NCBI GenBank assembly: GCA_012841225.1
Contig: DUVD01000213.1
Location: forward strand, 1-12,960
Origin: Fibrobacter sp.
GTDB lineage: Bacteria > Fibrobacterota > Fibrobacteria > Fibrobacterales > Fibrobacteraceae
Direction: 5' to 3'
Length of the DNA stretch: 12,960 nucleotides
Translations under genes and position numbers: made by a program
The notes under the pieces: model-generated
Told to the model about the DNA's origin: nothing
Seen by the model: only the letters and a program-made list of their open reading frames with translations
Databases searched by the model: none
Shown here: in pieces, positions 6,945-12,578 of the stretch
Layout of the letters: the number at the start of each line of letters is the position of its first letter
Position numbering within the stretch: position 1 is the stretch's first letter

Positions 6945-7877
6945 ATGCGTTTAAGGATTAAAACTAGTTTATACAGCTTCGTCCTGTTTTTTCAACTTCT
7001 CCAAGCATCATCGGGAGTAGAGAATTTTTATTTGGAAGGGGCATTTCAAAAGCAAGCAGAGGATGCCACTCAAAAAACAATGGCTCAAGATTATGAGGGC
7101 GCCTTAGTATCTTTAAAAAAAATCGAGCTGGTTAATAAAGGCGTTGCTTGCGTTCTTAAAAGTATTGTATTAATTAGCCGCTATGATGATTTAGGAGACA
7201 CTCTCGATTTACAGAGAGCGGCAGCAGATTTAAATAGTTGTCAAGTTCAGGGTGTCTGGGATGCCCTTAGAAATTTTCAGCTTGGCTTTGTGCAAAGTCA
7301 AATGGGACATTCTGTGAAAAGTGCTTTTACAACACGTAGTGCTGCCAGCTCTTTCAAAAACAATCCAGATCTAGATGCTAGGGGATTTTTTTCCATATAT
7401 GCTTATTATGTAGACAATAGTTTTAGTTGGCTTCCGTTTGTTTCGGACCAAAGAGTTTTGCATTTAACAAACTTAAATCAAGCTTCTCAAGAGTCAAAAT
7501 TATTTTGGCCGTTATTTTCTACCTCTCTAATTTGGATGTATTTTGATCGCGGTGAATTTGAAAAAGGACTTGAAATTGCAAAACGTATTTTAAAAGATTA
7601 TCCTAACCATTCTGTTTTTTTGCAAATCAAAGCGGATATGCTTTATAAAATGAATCGATATGATGAGGCGCAAAAAATCTATTTACGTAGTGTTGATGAG
7701 TATCATCAAAAAACAGGGCCGTCGATTCGCTATTGGTGCTCTGTTGCTAATTTAGTCAAGATATATAAAGCCAAAGGCGACGCAGAGCAAGCACTAAAAT
7801 GGAAGCAAAGGCTTTCAAGCGATGATTTTAGCTCTTTAAAAAAATGGATCCCCTCCTCTGTTTTGCAAGGTTTGTAA
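6945..7877 (+). CDS. Exported TPR-repeat protein
   Basis: 310 residues with a probable signal peptide (MRLRIKTS followed by a hydrophobic stretch to about residue 20, possible cleavage near ASSG). No lipobox. The body is alpha-helical. The clearest TPR pair lies around residues 190-265: FDRGEFEKGLEIAKRILKDYP, then MLYKMNRYDEAQKIYLRSV, then a third helix pair ending KAKGDAEQALKWKQRL. An earlier degenerate unit (MAQDYEGALVSLKKIELV) is near residues 45-65. TPR domains bind peptides or scaffold complexes; the partner is unknown. The gene begins an apparent + strand pair with the NYN gene 67 bp downstream. It lacks a Shine-Dalgarno sequence and may be translated from a leaderless message. Secretion is inferred from the N-terminus only. 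Confidence 0.8.
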   Translation: MRLRIKTSLYSFVLFFQLLQASSGVENFYLEGAFQKQAEDATQKTMAQDYEGALVSLKKIELVNKGVACVLKSIVLISRYDDLGDTLDLQRAAADLNSCQVQGVWDALRNFQLGFVQSQMGHSVKSAFTTRSAASSFKNNPDLDARGFFSIYAYYVDNSFSWLPFVSDQRVLHLTNLNQASQESKLFWPLFSTSLIWMYFDRGEFEKGLEIAKRILKDYPNHSVFLQIKADMLYKMNRYDEAQKIYLRSVDEYHQKTGPSIRYWCSVANLVKIYKAKGDAEQALKWKQRLSSDDFSSLKKWIPSSVLQGL

Positions 7878-7935
7878 AACTTTATTTTACGGTTAACTTT
7901 TTTTCTTATTAGGCGTTTATAAAGGTAAAGGCAAT

Positions 7936-7939
7936 GGAG
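7936..7939 (+). promoter_or_regulatory. Ribosome-binding site GGAG of the NYN gene
   Basis: GGAG five bases before the ATG at 7945. It decides between this start and an overlapping out-of-frame ATG at 7934, which would be part of the site itself. Confidence 0.7.
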
Positions 7940-7944
7940 AAAAA

Positions 7945-8649
7945 ATGGATAAAGCAAAAAATTTTAATGTGGGGCTATTCATAGACGGTTATACGTTTAA
8001 AAAAGTGAATGAGTATTACCGCTATCACCACTCAAGGCAATCGTGCATTGATTTTAGAGGATTTAAAAACTGGGTGACTCATACCGTTCGTCAATTTTTT
8101 AAGGTAGAAAAGGGGCTTCATTTAGAAGCGCACTACTATCATCCATACGAAAATCCCGATCAAAATGCACCAATTCAGCACATAGGCACGTATCGGTTTG
8201 AAAATAAATTAATCGAAGCGGGAATTCAGATGCATTACAATAATGTGCCTAGCAAACAAAAACCTAATCTAGATCTCATAGACGATGCTATTATGTTTTC
8301 GATGTATAAAAAAATAGATGTCGCTGTTTTGGTAAGTACTCAAGGGCAGTTTGCAAAATTACCTTGTCAATTAAAGCGTTTGGGTGTACCTATGGTGTTA
8401 TTAGGGTGGAATTTCGAATACCCAGGTAATCAATATGTTGTCAAATGGCACACGGATTTTGTACTAAAAGAAAAGAGCTTCCATTACATCGCCATGGATA
8501 AAGTGATGGAAAAAGAAAATGACGCTCAAGAAAGCGCCATTACTACACAAATGTTTCAAAGAAACAAAATAGATCTAAAAGTTAAAGCTTTAGCTTCTGC
8601 TGAGACTGTTTTTTGGAAAGAAATGTCCATGTCACCCGAGCACCAATAA
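7945..8649 (+). CDS. NYN/LabA-like (PIN-fold) protein with an atypical STQGQ motif
   Basis: 234 residues resembling the NYN/DUF88 (LabA-like) branch of PIN-fold ribonucleases. Visible elements are the first strand with acid NVGLFIDGYTF (D14), the helix KPNLDLIDDAIMFS (D110, D113, D114), and the core strand DVAVLVSTQGQFAKLPCQLKRLGVPMVLLGW (from D125). The usual LabA signature in that strand is SGDGDF or SGDSDF, with two catalytic Asp. Here it reads S131-T-Q-G-Q135-F, with Gln at both positions, and the Asn usual after IDG is Thr17. Metal-dependent RNase activity is therefore doubtful, although the substitution may define a subfamily. The C-terminal 45 residues are outside the domain and overlap the opposing gene by 68 bp. 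The start is chosen from a good GGAG five bases upstream. It probably follows the TPR gene in one transcript. Confidence 0.8.
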   Translation: MDKAKNFNVGLFIDGYTFKKVNEYYRYHHSRQSCIDFRGFKNWVTHTVRQFFKVEKGLHLEAHYYHPYENPDQNAPIQHIGTYRFENKLIEAGIQMHYNNVPSKQKPNLDLIDDAIMFSMYKKIDVAVLVSTQGQFAKLPCQLKRLGVPMVLLGWNFEYPGNQYVVKWHTDFVLKEKSFHYIAMDKVMEKENDAQESAITTQMFQRNKIDLKVKALASAETVFWKEMSMSPEHQ

Positions 8650-9436
8650 ACCATGTGTCTCCATTCGCGTCGGGGCTACCAAGAACATAAATTATCTCTT
8701 CATTTTGGTCATAGGTGATATTAAATTCGCTATACCTAATGTAGCGATAACCACCATAAAGACCCACAGATATGGGATCTAAATTTAAACGTACTTCGAG
8801 TTCCGCATTAACAGTGCTAGCAAAGTTGCTGTAGTAACGATTTTTTACAATGAGATTGTTTTCTGGATGAGCGACAACGCCGGTAATGGGGTCATAACCG
8901 CTCTCCTTTGTGATAATGCCATACATAGAGGGAAAGTGAACGTTAAGCAAGTTCATGCCTAAACCTGTAGATGGAATGATGTTGATAACACTGTTTTCAT
9001 TTAAGAGCTTCCAACCAAACATCCATGTTAAGCCATAAGAAAACCAACGGGCATCGTATAAAGGATCACCAAAGTCACCAATAGATGCTGGTTTTTTAGA
9101 AACCTGAGTTGGCATAAAATTGATGTTAAACCAAGACATTAATTGTTTGTATTCTGCACCTATGTTGAAGTGCATTCCAACATAAGTATCTCCAAAATGC
9201 CCGTAGTTATCAACCTGCGTGTCATACGTTCCTGAGCGATCCGGGATAGAATTAAAAATAATATCATTGATATAATCAATATGCGCCGAATTCATGCTCC
9301 GGTAATCTGCCCCAAAGGAGATAAAACCTCGAACTAAATCTTTTTCGTAAAAACTTTCCGAAGCAAACGCCATTGAAGTGCTAATCGAGCAGAGCAGCAG
9401 TGTCGTTGATAGAAAAGAAGTTAATTTTGTCTTCAT
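8582..9436 (-). CDS. Outer-membrane beta-barrel protein
   Basis: 284 residues. A signal peptide (MKTKLTSFLSTTLLLCSISTSMA, probable cleavage after AFA) is followed by alternating amphipathic strands rich in Tyr, Gly and Phe, for example RGFISFGADYRS, VGMHFNIGAEY, WFSYGLTWMFGWKL, AELEVRLN, ISVGLYGGYRYIRYSEF and a last strand WFIGARVTWTF. That last strand ends in Phe, as in the C-terminal beta-signal read by the BAM complex, but 12 further residues (LSKKQSQQKLKL) follow, encoded inside the overlap with the NYN gene. The length suits a small barrel of perhaps 10-12 strands; the cargo or role is unknown. GGAG lies about 11 bases before the ATG, a long spacing. Divergent from the substrate-binding lipoprotein gene, with 102 bp between the starts. 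Confidence 0.8.
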   Translation of the reverse strand: MKTKLTSFLSTTLLLCSISTSMAFASESFYEKDLVRGFISFGADYRSMNSAHIDYINDIIFNSIPDRSGTYDTQVDNYGHFGDTYVGMHFNIGAEYKQLMSWFNINFMPTQVSKKPASIGDFGDPLYDARWFSYGLTWMFGWKLLNENSVINIIPSTGLGMNLLNVHFPSMYGIITKESGYDPITGVVAHPENNLIVKNRYYSNFASTVNAELEVRLNLDPISVGLYGGYRYIRYSEFNITYDQNEEIIYVLGSPDANGDTWFIGARVTWTFLSKKQSQQKLKL

Positions 9437-9507
9437 AATAAAAACAACTCCATTCGAGGGATTTTATCTTCTAAAATACATTATCTACGTAAATAGTGAA
9501 GAGAAAA

Positions 9508-9529
9508 AATCATAAATGATTAAAAATCA
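9508..9529. promoter_or_regulatory. Cluster of TGATT/AATCA half-sites (candidate operator)
   Basis: AATCAT-AA-ATGATT (9508-9521) is a perfect inverted repeat, and its right arm also pairs with AATCA at 9525-9529 (TGATT-AAA-AATCA). The cluster lies in the 102-bp divergent region and ends against the AAGG ribosome-binding site of the gene at 9539, a position suited to repression of that gene. It does not match a canonical Fur box. Candidate only. Confidence 0.35.
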
Positions 9530-9538
9530 AGGCTTTAT

Positions 9539-10711
9539 ATGCATTTAAATACTTTAAACTTTATAAAAACACTTCTCTTTGGAATCTTAATAGCGGTCCT
9601 CTATCTTTTTTTTGTTGGTTGTGCGGAGAAAAACGAGGACGTTTTAGAGACGCACTCATTAGAAAAGAAAACAATTCCATTTGATTTTGCTCAAAACGTA
9701 AAGGTGGATTCGTTTTCTGGAGGGTGGTTGTTAGAAATCTTGTCCGAGCGCTGGCTTTTATTGGATAAAAAAAAAGGCAATGCTTCGATTCCAAAAGAAT
9801 GGGAAGCGTTACCCACAATTAAAGTCCCCGTGGAGCGAGCCGTTATTTTATCTACGAGTTATTTGGGTTATATGCTTTATTTAGGAGTTCAAGAAAAAAT
9901 TGTAGGGATTAGCGAAAAAAAATACATCGCCGACACGGCTTTTTATCGTTATGTGGAAGATCAAAATATACCAAGTTTGGGCAACGGTGCTTTATTGTCT
10001 TTAGAAAGGCTGTATTCGCTTAAGCCAGATCTCGTTATGACTTTCTCTACGGGAGAGGCTAAGCACAACGACTTTACGAGAATGAAGTCATTAAAAATAC
10101 CAGTGATTTTAATGGCAGAGTGGAATGAGGTCTCTCCTCTTGCCAAGGCCGAGTGGATTAAGGTTTTTGGAATTCTTTTTGGGCGTTTGCCTTTGGCCGA
10201 TAGTTTATTTGAAGAGTCGGCTAGGGCTTATCAAAAAAGGAGTGCACAGGTTCTCGCTCAACCAGATTCACTAAAGCCCAAAGTTTTGGTCGGGGGCCCC
10301 ATTGGTGGTGTTTGGTATGCTCCAAAATCGGGTAGCTACACAGCGCGTTTAATTGCTGATGCTGGGGGAAAGTACGTTTGGTCAAGTAGGCGTGCTACGG
10401 ATTGGCTTCAGTTTTCATTGGAGGAAGCGCTTTTAGAGGGAAAAAACGCAGATATTTGGATTCATCCTTCTAATTTTACCTCACGTGAAGGGATTCTAAT
10501 GAATGAAAAGAGAATCGACTTGCTAAATGCTTGGCAAGCTAATCGTGTTTTTCAACTGGATAATAGAATTGGGCCCGAAGGCGGGCTTGATTTTTATGAA
10601 GGAGCTGTAGTTAGGCCCGAATTGGTACTAGAAGACCTGATAAAGGTGTTTTATCCACATCTTTTTGAGGACTCGGTGATGAGATGGTATAGAAAAGTTT
10701 ATATATTTTAA
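9539..10711 (+). CDS. Substrate-binding lipoprotein of the Fe-siderophore/cobalamin type (PF01497-like)
   Basis: 390 residues. A lipoprotein signal peptide ends in the lipobox FVGC with Cys28. From about residue 97 the protein resembles the BtuF/FepB-type periplasmic-binding family: AVILSTSYLGYMLYLGVQEKIVGIS, then SLERLYSLKPDLVMTFS, then KIPVILMAEWNEVSPLAKAEWIKVFGILFG, and a C-terminal lobe with PKVLVGGPIGGVWYAPKSGSYTARLIADAGG. Known members hand iron-siderophore, haem or cobalamin to a FecCD-type permease. The ligand cannot be read from sequence. No permease or ATPase gene follows; the next gene (3 nt away) is a cNMP-fold protein. It starts with AAGG six bases before the ATG. The residues between the lipobox and the domain (about 30-95) have no recognised domain. 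It sits opposite an outer-membrane barrel gene, which could be a partner, but that is inference. Confidence 0.85.
   Translation: MHLNTLNFIKTLLFGILIAVLYLFFVGCAEKNEDVLETHSLEKKTIPFDFAQNVKVDSFSGGWLLEILSERWLLLDKKKGNASIPKEWEALPTIKVPVERAVILSTSYLGYMLYLGVQEKIVGISEKKYIADTAFYRYVEDQNIPSLGNGALLSLERLYSLKPDLVMTFSTGEAKHNDFTRMKSLKIPVILMAEWNEVSPLAKAEWIKVFGILFGRLPLADSLFEESARAYQKRSAQVLAQPDSLKPKVLVGGPIGGVWYAPKSGSYTARLIADAGGKYVWSSRRATDWLQFSLEEALLEGKNADIWIHPSNFTSREGILMNEKRIDLLNAWQANRVFQLDNRIGPEGGLDFYEGAVVRPELVLEDLIKVFYPHLFEDSVMRWYRKVYIF
10702..10707 (+). promoter_or_regulatory. Candidate -10 box (TATATT) of an internal leaderless promoter
   Basis: TATATT within the last codons of the lipoprotein gene, followed by exactly seven bases and the ATG at 10715. 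No Shine-Dalgarno sequence precedes that ATG. Weaker than the two intergenic examples, because these bases also encode Tyr-Ile-Phe and the gene could instead be translated by coupling. Confidence 0.3.
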
Positions 10712-10714
10712 CAT

Positions 10715-11524
10715 ATGAAGGCAAACTCAGGTATTGGTGACTGGATCTCTGCCGCTTACGAGCAAGGAATCCCTTTTTTACAGCAAATTCCACGCGAATC
10801 TGCCGATTTTATCTTATTGAATTCAAGCATCAAGGAATATGATGCTGGTGATGTGATTATTACTGGCGGAGATGTCAATAATGAAAGTTTTTGTGTGTTG
10901 CAGAGCGGTAGAGCTCAAATTTGTGGTCGTGTTTTGCCAGACGGGCATTACAATGTGTTGGCTTATTTAGAGACCGGAACTTGCTTTGGTGAAATGTCGA
11001 TTATTTGTAATGATAGTACCAGCAACACCGTAATTGCAGCAGAAGATAATTGTACCGTTCTTCACTTAGCAAGAAATATTTTTGTCGATTTCCTAGAGCG
11101 TAACCCAAGCATTATGGTGTATTTGTATAAGGTAATTGCAGACCGTTTGCGTGCTAAAAATCAAGCTTTTGATGAGTTTGAGCGGTTAGCCCTTGTGGCT
11201 TCCTCAAAAGTGCTGCCTTTTATTGATTTTGCCCAAACCCTAGAAAAAAGTAGAGTGACAGGGACGGTGATGTTTGAGAATAAAGGGGAGTCCGGATTTA
11301 TCGCATTTCAAGAGGGGCGTATTTGTTGCGCTAAAAGTGGTAAGTTAATAGGGCCAGACGCTCTAGAAAAAATGCTGTCTTGGGGCGACGCGACGTTGTT
11401 TAAACTCGATACCCACTTAATGCCAGATATTGTGAATATTTGTCAGTCTTCGGATACAACTAGTCTTATTTTGGACGCCCTCCGTAGCATTGATGAAAAA
11501 GAAAGTAAAAAAATAGTTAAATGA
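10715..11524 (+). CDS. Cyclic-nucleotide-binding-fold protein fused to a DUF4388/PATAN-like domain
   Basis: 269 residues, cytoplasmic. Residues about 20-145 are a cNMP-binding beta-roll: EYDAGDVIITGGDVNNESFCVLQSGRAQI, then LETGTCFGEM (G92, E93), then TVIAAEDNCTVLHLAR, then a helix FVDFLERNPSIM and on to the hinge. In the phosphate-binding cassette the usual PRxA after FGE reads STSN (residues 101-104), so the Arg that grips the cyclic phosphate is replaced by Thr102. Residues about 167-235 resemble DUF4388/PATAN: LPFIDFAQTLEKSRVTGTVMFEN, then GFIAFQEGRICCAKSG, then GPDALEKMLSWGDATLFKL. There is no helix-turn-helix, so this is not a CRP-type transcription factor; a protein-protein signalling role is more likely. 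It starts 3 nt after the lipoprotein gene. Its stop codon falls inside the ribosome-binding site of purM, which links their translation. Confidence 0.85.
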   Translation: MKANSGIGDWISAAYEQGIPFLQQIPRESADFILLNSSIKEYDAGDVIITGGDVNNESFCVLQSGRAQICGRVLPDGHYNVLAYLETGTCFGEMSIICNDSTSNTVIAAEDNCTVLHLARNIFVDFLERNPSIMVYLYKVIADRLRAKNQAFDEFERLALVASSKVLPFIDFAQTLEKSRVTGTVMFENKGESGFIAFQEGRICCAKSGKLIGPDALEKMLSWGDATLFKLDTHLMPDIVNICQSSDTTSLILDALRSIDEKESKKIVK

Positions 11525-11527
11525 GGA
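11522..11527 (+). promoter_or_regulatory. Ribosome-binding site TGAGGA of purM overlapping the upstream stop
   Basis: TGAGGA contains the TGA stop of the preceding gene and lies four bases before the purM ATG. A ribosome ending the upstream gene would be placed on the purM start, so coupled translation is likely. Confidence 0.65.
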
Positions 11528-11531
11528 TTAA

Positions 11532-12557
11532 ATGAACTACGCAGATGCAGGTGTATCTTTAGCTCGCGCTGATGAGGCGATGATTGGTGTAAAAAAATCG
11601 GTTCGCTCGACTTTTAATGAAGGCGTGCTCGGAGACGTTGGTAATTTTGGCGGTCTCTTTACTTTAAATCATTTGAATCTTAAAGACCCCGTTTTGGTGA
11701 GCTCCGTTGATGGCGTGGGGACCAAACTAAAAGTGCATATTGAAATGAGTTCACACGCTAATGCGGGTCAGGATATTGTAAATCATTGTTGTGACGATAT
11801 TTTGGTTCAAGGCGCTCGTCCTTTATTTTTTCTGGATTACGTGGCTACCGGTCGCTTAGAACCAGGAGTCATGGATAGCTTAGTCGGTGGCATGAGCCAG
11901 GCTTGTCGCGAAAATGATTGTGTTTTAATTGGCGGTGAAACAGCTGAAATGCCAGGTTTTTACGGCCCAGGCGATTATGATATTTCTGGTACCATTGTGG
12001 GCGTGGTAGAACGCGAAAATATTATTGATGGCAGTGGCATTAAGCCAGGCAGCATAATCTTGGGTCTCCCTTCCAGTGGTTTACACACAAATGGGTATTC
12101 TTTGGCTCGCAAGGCGCTTTTTGATGTAGGTGGTTATAAGGTAGACACACGAGTGGAAGGTATGAATAACACGGTTGGCGAAGCTCTTGCCGTACCTCAC
12201 CGTAGTTATTATAAAAGCTTGATAGAACTGGTGAATAAAAGAATATTCCAGGGCTTAGTGCATATCACAGGTTCAGGCTTTCAGGGTAATATTCCTCGCG
12301 TGCTTCCGGATGGCGTAGATGTTATAGTAGATAGAACGGCTTGGGAAGTACCCATGATTTTTAAACTGATTCAAGAAGCAGGTACTGTGGAAAAAGATGA
12401 AATGTATTCCACGTTTAATATGGGTATAGGCATGCTTTTGTTTATAGACCCAGCCGACCGCTCATTAGTTGAAACTCACTTAAAAGAAAAAGGTGAAGCC
12501 TTTTACCATGTTGGTGAAGTCGTCGCTGGTTCAAAACAAGTTCATTTTAAAGACTAA
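11532..12557 (+). CDS. purM: Phosphoribosylformylglycinamidine cyclo-ligase (AIR synthetase)
   Basis: Converts formylglycinamidine ribonucleotide to 5-aminoimidazole ribonucleotide with ATP, the fifth step of de novo purine synthesis, in the cytoplasm. The 341-residue length is normal. Family motifs: N-terminal YADAGVSL, LVSSVDGVGTKLKV (DGVGTK at 60-65), GQDIVNHCCDDILVQGARPLFFLDYVATG (from 79), LIGGETAEMPGFYGPGDYDISGTIVG (from 132), GLPSSGLHTNGYSL, and the C-terminal ITGSGFQGNIPRVLPDGV and FNMGIGML. All are in frame and complete. The usual Asn in the CVNDI stretch reads Asp88. A good TGAGGA site sets the start. No other purine gene is in the window; it follows the cNMP/PATAN gene by 7 nt and is followed by a surface lipoprotein 21 nt later. 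Confidence 0.98.
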   Translation: MNYADAGVSLARADEAMIGVKKSVRSTFNEGVLGDVGNFGGLFTLNHLNLKDPVLVSSVDGVGTKLKVHIEMSSHANAGQDIVNHCCDDILVQGARPLFFLDYVATGRLEPGVMDSLVGGMSQACRENDCVLIGGETAEMPGFYGPGDYDISGTIVGVVERENIIDGSGIKPGSIILGLPSSGLHTNGYSLARKALFDVGGYKVDTRVEGMNNTVGEALAVPHRSYYKSLIELVNKRIFQGLVHITGSGFQGNIPRVLPDGVDVIVDRTAWEVPMIFKLIQEAGTVEKDEMYSTFNMGIGMLLFIDPADRSLVETHLKEKGEAFYHVGEVVAGSKQVHFKD

Positions 12558-12562
12558 AAAAT

Positions 12563-12573
12563 CCCTTGGAGGG
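12563..12573 (+). promoter_or_regulatory. Ribosome-binding site GGAGG within a small hairpin
   Basis: GGAGG (12568-12572) lies six bases before the ATG at 12579 and is a strong site. It is also the 3' side of a short inverted repeat, CCCT-TGG-AGGG. A four-pair stem with a three-base loop is too weak to assert regulation. Confidence 0.6.
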
Positions 12574-12578
12574 CTATT

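Noticed and set aside
7874..7890. Terminator hairpin GTAAAA-CTTTA-TTTTAC after the TPR gene
   Set aside because: The stem has only one GC pair, starts within the stop codon region, and the following T-run is separated from it by GGTTAAC; too weak to call.
9508..9529. A Fur box upstream of the substrate-binding lipoprotein
   Set aside because: The half-sites face the wrong way relative to the TGATAAT-ATTATCA core and match it poorly; kept only as a generic candidate operator.
10715..11524. A CRP/FNR-type transcription factor
   Set aside because: The C-terminal part has no helix-turn-helix; it resembles DUF4388/PATAN instead.
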